Shown here piece by piece: positions 15,701 through 26,127 of a DNA stretch of 39,083 nt. The DNA is taken from NCBI RefSeq assembly GCF_030341905.1, contig NZ_JATAAF010000025.1, positions 1 to 39,083 on the forward strand, read 5' to 3'. Position 1 is the stretch's first letter; the number at the start of each line of letters is the position of its first letter. The DNA is from Porticoccus sp. W117 (GTDB lineage: Bacteria > Pseudomonadota > Gammaproteobacteria > Pseudomonadales > Porticoccaceae). The notes below the pieces were generated by a model, which ran no database searches, was not told the DNA's origin, and was given only the letters and a program-made list of their open reading frames with translations. The position numbers were made by a program, and so were the translations under genes.

Positions 15701-16006
15701 ATGATTCCAGGTGAAATTCAAGCCGCACAAGGCAACATAGAGTTGAATGCTGGCAGAGATACAATAAAGGTACCTGTCAGTAATATCGGCGACCGCCCCA
15801 TTCAAGTTGGCTCACACTACCACTTCTACGAAGCCAATTTGGCACTGATCTTTGATCGAGACGCTACCCGTGGCTATCGGCTAAACATTGCAGCGGGTAC
15901 GGCGATTCGTTTTGAGCCAGGGCAGATCCGAGAAGTGGAGTTGGTTGCACTTGCAGGCGGCCGAAAAGTGTATGGCTTTCGTGGCGACGTAATGGGTGAT
16001 CTATGA
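15701..16006 (+). CDS. ureB: Urease beta subunit
   Basis: This is a structural subunit of urease, 101 residues. It has the family start [19 protein letters not shown], the signature [19 protein letters not shown], and C-terminal [25 protein letters not shown]. It contributes with UreA and UreC to the (alpha-beta-gamma)3 holoenzyme in the cytoplasm. The stop codon overlaps the ureC ATG. Confidence 0.97.
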   Translation: MIPGEIQAAQGNIELNAGRDTIKVPVSNIGDRPIQVGSHYHFYEANLALIFDRDATRGYRLNIAAGTAIRFEPGQIREVELVALAGGRKVYGFRGDVMGDL

Positions 16007-17736
16007 GCCACGAGAAAAAAACCAACCAAATCAGCCGTAAAGCCTATGCCGAAATGTTTGGGCCGACGGTGGGCGATCGTGTGCGACTTGGCGATACTGA
16101 GTTATGGATTAGTCCAGAAAAAGATTATTGCAAAAACAAAGCCCACTACGGCGAAGAAGTTAAATTTGGTGGCGGCAAAGTGATTCGTGATGGTATGGGC
16201 CAAAGCCAGCGCACCTCAGACCAAACCGCCGATACTGTGATTACCAATGCTCTTGTTGTGGATTATTGGGGCATTGTCAAAGCAGACATTGCAATCAAAG
16301 ATGGTCTTATTCAAAACATTGGTAAAGCGGGTAACCCAGACATTCAGCCAGGTATCGATATCATCATTGGCCCCGGTACTGAAGTAATAGCGGGTGAAGG
16401 TATGATCGCAACGCCAGGTGGTATTGATGCGCACATACACTATATTTGCCCACAACAAATTGAAGAGGCGTTAACCTCTGGTGTCACTACCATGATCGGA
16501 GGTGGTACGGGGCCAGCCACGGGTACCAATGCGACCACGTGCACTCCGGGGCCTTGGCACATACATCGCATGTTACAAGCGGCTGAAGCATTCCCCATGA
16601 ATTTGGGTTTTTTGGGTAAAGGCAATGCCAGTCTAACCCCAGCGTTAGATGAGCAAATTGTTGCTGGCGCTATGGGTTTGAAGTTACACGAAGACTGGGG
16701 CACCACACCAGCTTCTATTGATGCGTGCTTGCGGGTTGCCGATAAATATGATGTGCAAGTTGCCATTCATACCGATACGCTCAACGAGTCGGGCTTTTTG
16801 GAAGATACTCTCAACGCATTCAATGGTAGAGCCATTCATACCTACCATACCGAAGGCGCTGGTGGTGGGCATGCTCCCGATATTATTCGCGCTTGTGGCG
16901 AAGCAAATATATTACCGTCGTCAACGAACCCAACGCGTCCATACACCATCAATACCGTCGATGAACATTTAGATATGTTGATGGTTTGCCACCACCTAGA
17001 CCCCGACATTCCAGAAGATGTGGCTTTTGCCGATTCCCGCATTCGCAAAGAAACCATTGCGGCAGAAGACCTGTTTCACGATATGGGCGCATTCAGCATG
17101 ATTGCTTCTGATTCCCAGGCCATGGGTCGGGTGGGTGAGGTGGTGACACGTACTTGGCACACTGCCCACAAGATGAAGGTGCAGCGCGGGCCACTGGTAG
17201 AAGACAACCATACAACCGATAACTTTCGCGTGCGCCGTTACATCGCCAAATACACCATCAACCCGGCAATCACCCACGGAATTGGTCATGTAGTAGGCTC
17301 CTTGGAAGTAGGCAAGTTGGCGGATATCGTTTTGTGGAAGCCTGCCTTTTTTGGCACCAAACCTTCACTGATCTTAAAGGGTGGCATGATAGCCACTGCA
17401 CCGATGGGTGACCCAAACGCGTCGATACCCACACCCCAGCCGGTGCATTATCGACCGATGTTTGGTGCCTACGGCAAGGCAATTTTTGAAACCTCAGTCA
17501 CATTTGTTTCTCAAGGGGCGTTAGACGCGGATGTTGGGAAGCAACTTGGTCTGCAAAAGCAATTGATGGCGGTTAAGAACACGCGAGACGTACGTAAAAA
17601 AGACATGCTTCTTAACGATCTGCAGCCAGACATCACTGTAGACCCACAAACCTACGAAGTGCGTGCTGATGGAAATCCACTAACCTGTGAGCCGGCAACT
17701 GAGTTGCCTCTGGCACAACGGTACTTTTTGTTTTAA
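16003..17736 (+). CDS. ureC: Urease alpha (catalytic) subunit
   Basis: This is the nickel-dependent catalytic subunit of urease. The 577 residues are offset by +10 from the Klebsiella numbering. All key residues appear: nickel ligands H144 and H146 (AHIHY), the carboxylated lysine K227 and H229 in LKLHEDWG, the [10 protein letters not shown] and [12 protein letters not shown] histidines, the mobile-flap cysteine C329 with catalytic H330 (VCHHLDP), and the aspartate in [10 protein letters not shown]. The N-terminal extension is a few charged residues only. It is cotranscribed with ureAB and the accessory genes and appears fully functional. It supplies four ammonia per purine ring from the two urea released by alc and allA. 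Confidence 0.98.
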   Translation: MSHEKKTNQISRKAYAEMFGPTVGDRVRLGDTELWISPEKDYCKNKAHYGEEVKFGGGKVIRDGMGQSQRTSDQTADTVITNALVVDYWGIVKADIAIKDGLIQNIGKAGNPDIQPGIDIIIGPGTEVIAGEGMIATPGGIDAHIHYICPQQIEEALTSGVTTMIGGGTGPATGTNATTCTPGPWHIHRMLQAAEAFPMNLGFLGKGNASLTPALDEQIVAGAMGLKLHEDWGTTPASIDACLRVADKYDVQVAIHTDTLNESGFLEDTLNAFNGRAIHTYHTEGAGGGHAPDIIRACGEANILPSSTNPTRPYTINTVDEHLDMLMVCHHLDPDIPEDVAFADSRIRKETIAAEDLFHDMGAFSMIASDSQAMGRVGEVVTRTWHTAHKMKVQRGPLVEDNHTTDNFRVRRYIAKYTINPAITHGIGHVVGSLEVGKLADIVLWKPAFFGTKPSLILKGGMIATAPMGDPNASIPTPQPVHYRPMFGAYGKAIFETSVTFVSQGALDADVGKQLGLQKQLMAVKNTRDVRKKDMLLNDLQPDITVDPQTYEVRADGNPLTCEPATELPLAQRYFLF

Positions 17737-17769
17737 CCGTTCAGACAGAATATTTGTTAGAGCCAAATA

Positions 17770-18222
17770 ATGATTGAGCTAACACAGCTAAAACGCCATG
17801 AAAAATCGCTCGAGAGCGCACTAACTCTGGCACTGCCATTTGACAAGCGCAAAAAAAGCCGCCAAAGGGCTCAGACAAATTGTGGTCGTGATGTGGGCAT
17901 ATTTATGCCCCGTGGCACGGTGTTGGAACAGGGTGATTTGCTCAGCGATGAAAATGGCACAACTGTATTGGTTGAGGCGGCACCAGAGGCTTTATCCATA
18001 GCCACCGCAGACGATGCGCTTTTGTTGATGCGTGCAGCCTATCACTTGGGTAACCGACATATGCCCTTGCAGATTGAAAAGCACCGATTGTTGTACCAGG
18101 AAGACTATGTGTTAGATGACATGCTGCGGGGCTTGGGGTTAAGCGTCAGCAACGCTCAAGAACCATTTTCACCAGAGAATGGTGCATACAGCAGCGGGGG
18201 GCGCGGTCATCACCATGACTGA
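17770..18222 (+). CDS. ureE: Urease nickel-delivery chaperone UreE
   Basis: UreE binds nickel and passes it to the UreDFG-urease complex. The 150-residue protein has the N-terminal peptide-binding domain and the metal-binding domain with AAYHLGNRHMPLQIE, whose HxxNRH region holds the conserved interface histidine. The C-terminus ends GRGHHHD (H147-H149), a short version of the histidine-rich nickel-storing tail seen in Klebsiella. ureF starts inside its last codons. Confidence 0.94.
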   Translation: MIELTQLKRHEKSLESALTLALPFDKRKKSRQRAQTNCGRDVGIFMPRGTVLEQGDLLSDENGTTVLVEAAPEALSIATADDALLLMRAAYHLGNRHMPLQIEKHRLLYQEDYVLDDMLRGLGLSVSNAQEPFSPENGAYSSGGRGHHHD

Positions 18223-18886
18223 TGCCGCTTCTCTGCTAGCCGTTCTGCGGATTTCCAGTCCAGCATTGCCAGTGGGAGCGTTCGCCTACTCGCAAGGCTT
18301 TGAATATGCAGTTGACGCAGGGTGGGTCAAAAATGCAGCGGATACGGAAAGCTGGGCCAGTGGTGTATTAACCCATGGCTTGAGTTATTTGGATGTGCCA
18401 TTACTGGTGCGTTTGTACCGGAGTGTTGGACAGCCAGAAGACTTTAAGTACTGGAATCAGCACTGCATTGCTTCACGTGAAACCGAAGAATTGCGACAGG
18501 AAGAACGACAACTTGGAAAGACTCTTTACCAATTGTTGCTGAAGTTAGAGCAACCCCTGCCGGCAACCTTACAGCAGGAGGGTGAGATTCCGGGGTGGCT
18601 TGCCATGTTTGCTTTTGCTTGTTATCGCTGGGAGATGAGTGAGGAACAAGCGTGCTTAGCCTACGTATGGTCATGGCTAGAAAATCAATTGGCTGCAGCG
18701 GCAAAAACAGTACCCATCGGACAAACCGATGTGCAAAAAATTACGGCAAGGCTTATGCCTTTTTTGATGCAGGTGGTAGAGAAGGGCAAAAGTCGCAGAG
18801 ACGACGACATATTTGGTGGTTTGCCAGGTTTAAGCATGGCAAGCGCGTTACATGAAAAACAGTACTCCCGGTTATTTAGATCTTAA
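18215..18886 (+). CDS. ureF: Urease accessory protein UreF
   Basis: UreF bridges UreD and UreG in the nickel-insertion complex and is proposed to gate GTPase activity. I start it at the ATG at 18215 ([21 protein letters not shown]), which overlaps the ureE stop; an upstream in-frame start at 18179 would add 12 non-family residues. The 223-residue all-helical protein shows [38 protein letters not shown], and the C-terminal [22 protein letters not shown] region. Confidence 0.93.
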   Translation: MTDAASLLAVLRISSPALPVGAFAYSQGFEYAVDAGWVKNAADTESWASGVLTHGLSYLDVPLLVRLYRSVGQPEDFKYWNQHCIASRETEELRQEERQLGKTLYQLLLKLEQPLPATLQQEGEIPGWLAMFAFACYRWEMSEEQACLAYVWSWLENQLAAAAKTVPIGQTDVQKITARLMPFLMQVVEKGKSRRDDDIFGGLPGLSMASALHEKQYSRLFRS

Positions 18887-18939
18887 TAGCGCTGTTAATA
18901 ATTCTTCTGAGCTACTGCTTTTATAAGAGAAACGTTGGT

Positions 18940-19554
18940 ATGAAAAAAGACGTGTTAAGAATAGGCATTGGTGGCCCAGTTGGCTCGGGTAAAACCGCGT
19001 TGGTCAGAGTGCTATGCGAAAAGCTGCGAGAAGTTTACCAAATCGCCGTTATCACGAACGACATTTACACTCGCGAAGATATGGAATTTTTGCAACGCAA
19101 TGAGGCACTGGAAGACGATCGAATTATGGGAGTTGAAACTGGCGGTTGCCCTCATACAGCAATTCGCGAAGATGCTTCAATGAATCTGGCGGCCGTAGAT
19201 GAATTGCAAGAACGTTTTGAGAATCTCGATTTCATTCTGGTCGAAAGTGGTGGTGACAATTTGGCGGCAACATTTAGCCCAGAACTGTCTGATCTTACTA
19301 TTTATGTGATTGACGTCTCCGCCGGCGACAAGATTCCACGCAAAGGTGGGCCGGGCATTACCCGCTCTGATCTCCTTATTATCAACAAAATTGATTTGGC
19401 CCCTCATGTGGGAGCCTCTCGTGAAGTGATGGATCGAGATGCCAGAAAAATGCGCGGAGATAAGCCCTTTGTATTTGCCAATATGAAAGATGGGGCAGGT
19501 GTTGAAGACATTATTCAATTCATCAAGCGTGAAGGGATGTTAAGTGATGGTTGA
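18940..19554 (+). CDS. ureG: Urease accessory GTPase UreG
   Basis: This SIMIBI-class GTPase couples GTP hydrolysis to nickel insertion into urease. The 204 residues show the P-loop [11 protein letters not shown] at about 10-20, the nickel-binding CPHT motif in [33 protein letters not shown], and [11 protein letters not shown]. Length and motifs are standard. It begins 53 bases after ureF and its last codons overlap the following nickel permease gene. Confidence 0.97.
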   Translation: MKKDVLRIGIGGPVGSGKTALVRVLCEKLREVYQIAVITNDIYTREDMEFLQRNEALEDDRIMGVETGGCPHTAIREDASMNLAAVDELQERFENLDFILVESGGDNLAATFSPELSDLTIYVIDVSAGDKIPRKGGPGITRSDLLIINKIDLAPHVGASREVMDRDARKMRGDKPFVFANMKDGAGVEDIIQFIKREGMLSDG

Positions 19555-20173
19555 TTTTTTTGCACAAGCTAGCCTGCCATTGTGGGGCTTATTGATGCTG
19601 GGTGGTCTGATTCATGCCTTCGATGCAGACCACTTGGTGGCTGTAACCGGCGGTGCAGCTCAGGGAAAATTAGCAAAAAAAGAGTGCGTGCTTGTCGCAT
19701 TGCGATGGGCTGTTGGTCATGGTCTCGCGTTACTTCTTGTGTGCGGTTTAGTAATTTTGTTGGGCGTGTCGTTACCAGAAAATTTAGGAACCTACACGGA
19801 GTTACTTGTTGGTATTTTTTTGTTGATCACAGGTGTTTCAATCGTCTGGGTTTGGTACACCAAAACTCAGGAGGTTCGCTGGCCACTTAAAAAGCACCGT
19901 TCCAGCGTAATGGGACTCATTCAAGGGGTGGCAGGTAGTGCTCCTTTGTTGATTGTCTTGCCATTATCTGCAGTGAACAACTTTGGCTTGGCAGTGGTGT
20001 ATATCATTCTTTTTACAGTTTCTGTCGCTTTTATGATGTGTGTTGTAGGGGGTGTCTTAGGTGCCTTTGTAGTCTGGCTAAAAGGCACACTCGTTTCGGG
20101 TGTCAATTGGTTGCGTTTTGGGTTGGGGCTATGCTCAGTGGCAATTGGTGTGACGTGGATTATACAAGTTTAA
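19544..20173 (+). CDS. NiCoT/UreH-like nickel permease
   Basis: This is a small integral membrane protein of 208-209 residues with about six hydrophobic segments. It carries [14 protein letters not shown] near residue 24, the H-x4-DH signature of nickel/cobalt transporters in the NiCoT/UreH group, and the second motif [10 protein letters not shown]. It probably imports nickel for urease; UreH of Bacillus is an urease-linked member of this group. Translation starts at GTG 19544 or ATG 19547, within the end of ureG, so it is translationally coupled. HupE/UreJ is the alternative family name for small nickel permeases next to ureases, but the HAFDADH motif favours NiCoT/UreH. Confidence 0.82.
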   Translation: MMVDFFAQASLPLWGLLMLGGLIHAFDADHLVAVTGGAAQGKLAKKECVLVALRWAVGHGLALLLVCGLVILLGVSLPENLGTYTELLVGIFLLITGVSIVWVWYTKTQEVRWPLKKHRSSVMGLIQGVAGSAPLLIVLPLSAVNNFGLAVVYIILFTVSVAFMMCVVGGVLGAFVVWLKGTLVSGVNWLRFGLGLCSVAIGVTWIIQV

Positions 20174-20203
20174 AAACAGAAAACATCTCAATGGAGTTTT
20201 TTA

Positions 20204-22372
20204 ATGTCTGAATATAAAGATTGCTCTGGGTTAAAGGTTTCTGAGTCGTTGGCTCAATTTATTACAGAGGATGTCTTGCCTGGTACTGGTGTTGATACGC
20301 AAAAGTTTTGGGACGAGTTTAGTGCCATCGTCGAAGACTTGACACCGGTCAACCGCGAATTGCTGGTGAAACGTGACGCACTGCAAGAGCAAATAGACCA
20401 ATGGCATATCGACCACCGGGGTCAAGACCATAATCATAATGCCTATCGGCAGTTTCTTGTGGATATTGGCTATTTGCATCCACAACCTGGTCATTTTCAA
20501 ATTGCCACTACAAATGTGGATTCTGAAATTTCTCTACAAGCTGGGCCACAATTAGTGGTGCCAGTAATGAATGCTCGTTTTGCTTTGAATGCGGCCAATG
20601 CGCGCTGGGGCAGTCTGTATGATGCGCTCTATGGAAGTGATGTGATTGCAGAAGAAGAGGGTGCTGAGCGCACGGTTGGATACAACCCCGTTCGTGGTGC
20701 TCGCGTTGTAGATTACGCTAAATCGTTTTTAGGCAGTTATTTTCCATTGGAATCCGGCTCACACAATGATGTAACTAGCTATGCCATAGACAGTGGCAGT
20801 TTGATTGTTACGTTGAAGAATGGGTCGCAAACTAGTTTAAAGGAAAGTGAGCAGACTGTTGGCTATTGTGGCGATGCTGCGACGCCGACGGCGATATTGT
20901 TAAGAAATAACTTGTTGCATGTAGAAATTCAAATCGATCGATCTCATGCTATTGGTTGTGAAGATAGTGCTGGTGTCAAAGACTTGTTGATAGAGTCAGC
21001 GCTAACCACAATTATGGACTGTGAAGACTCAGTGGCGGCAGTGGACGCAGAAGACAAAATCACTGTGTACAAAAATTGGTTGGGGTTATTAAAAGGCGAC
21101 TTACAAGAAAGCCTTGAAAAAAACGGTAAAACTATTACGCGTAAGCTCAATCCGGATCGTGAGTACAAGTCTCTTGATGGAAACAATATTACACTGCCTG
21201 GCCGCAGTTTAATGTTAGTCCGTAATGTTGGTCATCTGATGACCAATCCGGCCATTTTAGACAAACAAGGTAACGAAATTTACGAAGGCATTATGGATGG
21301 AGTGATCACTAGCTTGATTGCCTGTCATGATTTAAAAGGTAACGGTCAGTATCAAAATTCGCGAACAGGCAGTGTTTACATTGTAAAGCCGAAAATGCAT
21401 GGGCCTGACGAGGTTGCATATAGCAACCAGCTGTTCAGCCGCATTGAACGATTGTTGAACTTACCTGCGAATACGCTGAAATTGGGCATTATGGATGAGG
21501 AACGCCGTACTTCGGTGAATTTAAAGGCTTGTATCTTGGCAGCACGAAATCGCGTTGTTTTTATCAATACGGGCTTCCTTGACCGTACAGGTGATGAAAT
21601 TCACACTAGCATGCAAGCTGGTGCCTTTGCACCCAAGGGTGAACTAAAAAATCGGAACTGGATTCAAGCTTACGAAGATCGCAATGTCGATATTGGCCTT
21701 GATACTGGATTCAAGGGCCGTGCTCAAATTGGAAAGGGGATGTGGCCAATTCCAGACAATATGGCTGATATGATGGCCCAAAAACTGGGGCATCCCAAGG
21801 CCGGTGCAAATACTGCTTGGGTGCCTTCACCTACAGCGGCCATATTACATGCCATACATTACCATCAAATAAACGTTTCTTCTGTTCAAGATCAACTTTC
21901 TGCACGCGATGAGGCGAGTTTAGACGATCTTTTAACCATTCCACTATTAGGTGATGTGGCTCTGACTCCCGATCAAATAAAGCAGGAATTGGAGAATAAT
22001 GCCCAGGGTATTTTGGGGTATGTAGTACGATGGGTGAATCAAGGAATAGGATGCTCCAAAGTGCCAGATATCCACGGCGTTGGTTTGATGGAGGATAGGG
22101 CAACTTTACGAATTTCTAGCCAACATATCGCTAACTGGTTGCACCACGGTATTTGCACTAAAGAGCAAGTGATAGCATCATTCGGTCGTATGGCAAAGAT
22201 AGTAGATAGTCAAAATGCTAGTGACCCTGGCTACGAACCAATGAGCTCGAATTTTTCATCAAGTTTGGCTTTTAAAGCGGCTTGCGATCTTGCACTGAAA
22301 GGCGTTGATCAGCCTAATGGTTATACAGAACCATTGCTGCATGCATATAGGTTAAAAGTCAAAGGGCAATAA
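20204..22372 (+). CDS. glcB: Malate synthase G
   Basis: Condenses glyoxylate with acetyl-CoA to malate. At 722 residues it is nearly identical in length to E. coli GlcB (723). It has the G-type features: the inserted N-terminal alpha/beta region, [30 protein letters not shown], the [17 protein letters not shown] segment with active-site acidic residues, [12 protein letters not shown] and [15 protein letters not shown]. It follows the nickel permease by 30 bases and is the last gene of the plus-strand run. That location suggests it is dedicated to the glyoxylate released by AllA. A strong terminator follows 8 bases after its stop codon. Confidence 0.96.
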   Translation: MSEYKDCSGLKVSESLAQFITEDVLPGTGVDTQKFWDEFSAIVEDLTPVNRELLVKRDALQEQIDQWHIDHRGQDHNHNAYRQFLVDIGYLHPQPGHFQIATTNVDSEISLQAGPQLVVPVMNARFALNAANARWGSLYDALYGSDVIAEEEGAERTVGYNPVRGARVVDYAKSFLGSYFPLESGSHNDVTSYAIDSGSLIVTLKNGSQTSLKESEQTVGYCGDAATPTAILLRNNLLHVEIQIDRSHAIGCEDSAGVKDLLIESALTTIMDCEDSVAAVDAEDKITVYKNWLGLLKGDLQESLEKNGKTITRKLNPDREYKSLDGNNITLPGRSLMLVRNVGHLMTNPAILDKQGNEIYEGIMDGVITSLIACHDLKGNGQYQNSRTGSVYIVKPKMHGPDEVAYSNQLFSRIERLLNLPANTLKLGIMDEERRTSVNLKACILAARNRVVFINTGFLDRTGDEIHTSMQAGAFAPKGELKNRNWIQAYEDRNVDIGLDTGFKGRAQIGKGMWPIPDNMADMMAQKLGHPKAGANTAWVPSPTAAILHAIHYHQINVSSVQDQLSARDEASLDDLLTIPLLGDVALTPDQIKQELENNAQGILGYVVRWVNQGIGCSKVPDIHGVGLMEDRATLRISSQHIANWLHHGICTKEQVIASFGRMAKIVDSQNASDPGYEPMSSNFSSSLAFKAACDLALKGVDQPNGYTEPLLHAYRLKVKGQ

Positions 22373-22379
22373 ATATGTT

Positions 22380-22424
22380 AGCCATCAACTTCTTTATGTT
22401 CAGAAGTTGATGGCTGTATTTTTT
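22380..22424 (+). terminator. Strong rho-independent terminator ending the xdh-glcB run
   Basis: Perfect 13-base arms AGCCATCAACTTC (22380-22392) and GAAGTTGATGGCT (22403-22415) enclose a 10-base loop. They are followed by GTATTTTTT. It lies between the two convergent runs; on the opposite strand the following sequence is only weakly T-rich, so it mainly serves the plus strand. Confidence 0.88.
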
Positions 22425-22469
22425 GCGCTAAGCAGTTGATTTCTGTATCAGGTGATACAAGAAATGTAA

Positions 22470-23057
22470 TCAGAGGTTTTTAATGGAATGTATCAGTCTA
22501 TCTTTTATGGATTCTATTTCCGGTTTGTTTTCTAATATTTCATCTATGCTAAGTCCTTCCAGCTCGTGAGGAAATACCAGCCAATCTTCGGTTTCATGTA
22601 GATAGAAATCAGGTATGCGCTGTGTCTTATTTTTGCTCGGTTTAAAATAGGGGGTGGCAACTTTAATTTTAGGTGTGTTTTTCCTACACTTTTTGTGAAG
22701 TTCAAGAATTATTTGATTTACGCTGCGGCCGCTGTCGAATACATCGTCAACAATCAAGAGACCATCCTCTGCGTTTACGTTATTTACCAAGTAATCTAGA
22801 CCATGAACACGAACATATGAGGCCTGTTGGTCGATGCCGGTATATAAAGATGTGCGAATAGCAATATGATCTGAATCTATACCGCAATAACTAAGAAGCT
22901 CCTGCACAGCTATGCCTACTGGAGTTCCGCCCCTCCATACGCCTACAATAAAATCCGGATGAAAATCACTATCCAGTATCTGTAAAGCGAGTTCGTAAGA
23001 ATCATTTAATAGCTTAGAGGCGCTAATATAGTGCTTGCTTATGCTTTTGCTATTCAT
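22470..23057 (-). CDS. Purine (hypoxanthine/guanine-type) phosphoribosyltransferase
   Basis: A 195-residue type-I phosphoribosyltransferase of the COG2236 kind. It would join a purine base to PRPP to give the nucleotide. The PRPP-binding loop is LLIVDDVFDSGRS at residues 100-112, and GVWRGGTPVGIAV near residue 39 is the pyrophosphate loop. I start at ATG 23057; a TTG at 23075 would add six residues, and neither has a good ribosome-binding site. It is the last gene of the minus-strand seven-gene run, after tkt. It could return part of the incoming base to the nucleotide pool. The exact base preference cannot be read from sequence. Confidence 0.8.
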   Translation of the reverse strand: MNSKSISKHYISASKLLNDSYELALQILDSDFHPDFIVGVWRGGTPVGIAVQELLSYCGIDSDHIAIRTSLYTGIDQQASYVRVHGLDYLVNNVNAEDGLLIVDDVFDSGRSVNQIILELHKKCRKNTPKIKVATPYFKPSKNKTQRIPDFYLHETEDWLVFPHELEGLSIDEILENKPEIESIKDRLIHSIKNL

Positions 23058-23071
23058 GATATTTTGGCCAT

Positions 23072-25099
23072 TCAATGATTGTTAATCAGTTCAAGAGTAG
23101 AGCTAATGATCTTTTCTTCAGTTATTTCAAAGTAGTTCATTAGCTCACTGGCAGGCGCAGACTCGCCAAATGATTCCATACCGATGACAATGCCATCCAG
23201 ACCAACAAATTTATACCAGTAGTCCTTATGCAATGCCTCAACAGCAATACGTTTTCGGATATTGCTTGGGATTACTGATTCTTTGTAGTCGTTATCTTGG
23301 GATAAGAATGCTTCGGTACAAGGCATTGAAACAACACGAACAGAATGACCCATTTCTTGAAGCTTTCTTGCTGCATTAACGCTTATTCCTACTTCAGAGC
23401 CAGTAGCAATGATGATGGCATCTAGAGGACTTTGGCCATCTAACAATATATAACCACCTTTTTGAATTTGTTCTAATTGATGATCTAATCTTGTCTGATG
23501 CGGTAAAGATTGCCTACTGAATATGAGGGTGGTAGGGCCTTCTGGCCTAAGGATGGCTTGTTGCCAGGCGACGGCGGATTCTACAGTATCACATGGTCTC
23601 CAATTAAAAAGGTTAGGAGTTGAACGTAAGCTTGTTAGTTGCTCAACAGGTTGATGGGTTGGTCCATCTTCACCTAAGCCAATTGAATCGTGTGTATAAA
23701 CAAAAATGCAGCGCTGTTTCATCAGTGCGGCCATACGTACGGCATTTCTTGCATATTCCATGAACATAAGGAATGTGGCGCCATAAGGTAGGAATCCTTT
23801 ATGTAGTGCAACACCGTTCATAATTGCAGACATGCCAAACTCTCGAACGCCGTAAAAAATATAATTACCTGAAGCATCATCTGGAATTACTCCTTTACTA
23901 CCAGCCCATAGTGTCAGGTTGGAGCCTGCCAAATCGGCGGATCCACCGAGTAATTCAGGTAATTCAGGGCCAAAAGCATTCAGACAGTTCTGGGAGGCTT
24001 TCCTGCTGGCAATATCCTGCATTGATGATTGGCACGAATGAATGAAATCGTTGGAGGTCTGGAGGAAGCTGTCAGGAAGTTCACCCGAAATACGCCGATT
24101 AAACTCATTTGCCAAATCGGGATAATTCTGAGCATAGGAGTCCATTTTAGCTTCCCAAAGCTGTTGACAGGCTTTGCCTGATTCTTTTGCGCTCCAGTCC
24201 AAATATAGATGATCAGGTATTTCGAAAGGAGGGTGATTCCAGGCTAGCTCCTTTCGAGTAAGGACAATTTCTTCAGCACCTAATGGTGCACCATGGCATG
24301 CTTCTTTACCTTGCTTGTTGGGAGAGCCATAACCAATTGTTGTCTTACAGCAAATAATAGTCGGCTTTGAAACCTCTGCTTTTGCACTCTCAATTGCCTT
24401 ATGGACTTCACTGTCATCATGACCGTCGACATCTGAGATTACATGCCATCCGTAAGCCTTGAATCGGTTTGGTGTATCATCTGAGAACCAACCTTCAACT
24501 TCTCCATCAATCGAAATGCCATTATCGTCGTAAAAGGCTATAAGCTTACCCAGTCGGAGAGTCCCTGCGAGGGAGCAAACTTCGTGAGAAATCCCTTCCA
24601 TCAGGCAGCCATCTCCCATAAATACATAGGTGAAATGATCTACGATATCGTGACCTGGGCGATTAAACTGATCAGAAAGTACTTTTTCAGCGAGAGCCAT
24701 GCCTACGGCATTAGCAAGGCCCTGACCTAGAGGGCCTGTTGTTGTTTCAATGCCAGGAGCGTAACCAAATTCTGGGTGGCCAGGAGTTTTAGAGTGTAGC
24801 TGGCGAAAATTCTTTAAGTCATCAATTGATAAATCATAGCCACTCAAATGGAGAAGAGAGTACAGAAGCATAGATCCATGTCCATTGGACAATACAAATC
24901 TGTCACGATCGGGCCATAATGGGTCATTAGGATTGTGTTTAAGATGGTCGTTCCATAATACTTCCGCTATATCTGCCATTCCCATTGGTGCTCCAGGATG
25001 GCCATTGCCCGCTAGTTGGACTGCATCCATGGCTAAGGCGCGAATTGCATTTGCACGTTCTTTTCGAGTTGTTTGATAGTTTTTAGAGGATGTAGTCAT
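23072..25099 (-). CDS. tkt: Transketolase
   Basis: A thiamine-diphosphate enzyme that transfers two-carbon units, for example xylulose 5-phosphate plus ribose 5-phosphate to sedoheptulose 7-phosphate plus glyceraldehyde 3-phosphate. It has about 675 residues from ATG 25099 (MTTSSKNYQ); a TTG further upstream would overlap tal. Motifs include [37 protein letters not shown], the ThDP motif GDGCLMEG...[24 protein letters not shown], and the C-terminal [12 protein letters not shown] and ATGSEVG. It sits between tal and a phosphoribosyltransferase gene in a purine-catabolism setting, so it is probably a pathway-specific copy handling ribose 5-phosphate. A housekeeping copy elsewhere is likely but unseen. 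Confidence 0.95.
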   Translation of the reverse strand: MTTSSKNYQTTRKERANAIRALAMDAVQLAGNGHPGAPMGMADIAEVLWNDHLKHNPNDPLWPDRDRFVLSNGHGSMLLYSLLHLSGYDLSIDDLKNFRQLHSKTPGHPEFGYAPGIETTTGPLGQGLANAVGMALAEKVLSDQFNRPGHDIVDHFTYVFMGDGCLMEGISHEVCSLAGTLRLGKLIAFYDDNGISIDGEVEGWFSDDTPNRFKAYGWHVISDVDGHDDSEVHKAIESAKAEVSKPTIICCKTTIGYGSPNKQGKEACHGAPLGAEEIVLTRKELAWNHPPFEIPDHLYLDWSAKESGKACQQLWEAKMDSYAQNYPDLANEFNRRISGELPDSFLQTSNDFIHSCQSSMQDIASRKASQNCLNAFGPELPELLGGSADLAGSNLTLWAGSKGVIPDDASGNYIFYGVREFGMSAIMNGVALHKGFLPYGATFLMFMEYARNAVRMAALMKQRCIFVYTHDSIGLGEDGPTHQPVEQLTSLRSTPNLFNWRPCDTVESAVAWQQAILRPEGPTTLIFSRQSLPHQTRLDHQLEQIQKGGYILLDGQSPLDAIIIATGSEVGISVNAARKLQEMGHSVRVVSMPCTEAFLSQDNDYKESVIPSNIRKRIAVEALHKDYWYKFVGLDGIVIGMESFGESAPASELMNYFEITEEKIISSTLELINNH

Positions 25100-25106
25100 T
25101 GTATTT

Positions 25107-26072
25107 TTATTTTTGCGAAGCAAGCTGTTTGATAATATTTTCTAATTGTTGTTGATTGACTGCAAAATTACGAATGCCTTCGGCTAATTTATCTGTTGCC
25201 ATTGCATCTTCATTCATTTGCCAACGAAATAGGTTTTCATTTAATTTGGGAGTACTATTTTCGGGGGTCAATTCAATATTAGGAAAAAGTTGGCGAGTCA
25301 ATGGGGCGTTGTCATTTTCTAGTGCTTCGAGGAGATCTGGACTAATTGTCAAATAGTCACAGCCTGCTAGCTCTTCAATTTGTCCAGTTGTTCTAAAACT
25401 CGCTCCCATAACAATGGTAGGGTAGCTATTCTCTTTATAGTATCGGTATATTTCTTGAACAGACTTGACTCCAGGGTCTTCTTTCGGAAGTATTTTTATA
25501 TTGGGTGATTTTTTTTGATACCAATCGTATATTCTGCCAACAAAAGGTGAAATAAGCGTAACACCAGCTTCGGCGCAGGCAACTGCTTGTGAAAAGGAAA
25601 AAAGCAAGGTGAGATTACAATTAATACCATTTCGTTCTAGCTCTGCTGCAGCTTGAATGCCTTCCCACGTGGAAGCAATTTTAATCAGAATTCGATCAGA
25701 AGATACTCCGTGATTGTTGTAAAGCTCTATAAAGCGTTTTGCTTTTTCTACAGTGGCCTGAGTATCAAAAGAAAGCCTTGCATCAACTTCAGTTGAAACT
25801 CTCCCCGGAATAATTTGAGAGATTTCTTTCCCAACCTGTACAGTGAAGTAATCTGTAGCACTCTGTAAGAAGCTCTCACCCGGAAGGTTTTCTTTTATTG
25901 CGTGCTGAACCGATTTTTTCAATATTTCTTGGTAGCTTTCCAATTGGGCAGCTTGTAACAACAGAGTGGGATTGGTTGTGGCATCAGTAGGTTGAAAGCG
26001 GCGTATTGACTCTATATTGCCTGTGTCGGCCACTACTGTAGTCATTGTTTTCAGTTGTTCTAGCTTATTCAT
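25107..26072 (-). CDS. tal: Transaldolase
   Basis: Transfers a dihydroxyacetone unit between sedoheptulose 7-phosphate and glyceraldehyde 3-phosphate, giving erythrose 4-phosphate and fructose 6-phosphate. I start at ATG 26072 ([18 protein letters not shown]), giving 321 residues against 317 in E. coli TalB. The Schiff-base lysine is K131 in [56 protein letters not shown] and [24 protein letters not shown] are all conserved. It is followed by tkt after 7 bases. The pair forms the non-oxidative pentose phosphate module of this run. Confidence 0.95.
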   Translation of the reverse strand: MNKLEQLKTMTTVVADTGNIESIRRFQPTDATTNPTLLLQAAQLESYQEILKKSVQHAIKENLPGESFLQSATDYFTVQVGKEISQIIPGRVSTEVDARLSFDTQATVEKAKRFIELYNNHGVSSDRILIKIASTWEGIQAAAELERNGINCNLTLLFSFSQAVACAEAGVTLISPFVGRIYDWYQKKSPNIKILPKEDPGVKSVQEIYRYYKENSYPTIVMGASFRTTGQIEELAGCDYLTISPDLLEALENDNAPLTRQLFPNIELTPENSTPKLNENLFRWQMNEDAMATDKLAEGIRNFAVNQQQLENIIKQLASQK

Positions 26073-26127
26073 GGTGTTAAGGGTCCAAGTCGTTGGCGTT
26101 TTTATATTTAAGAGGCTATTGGTGTGT

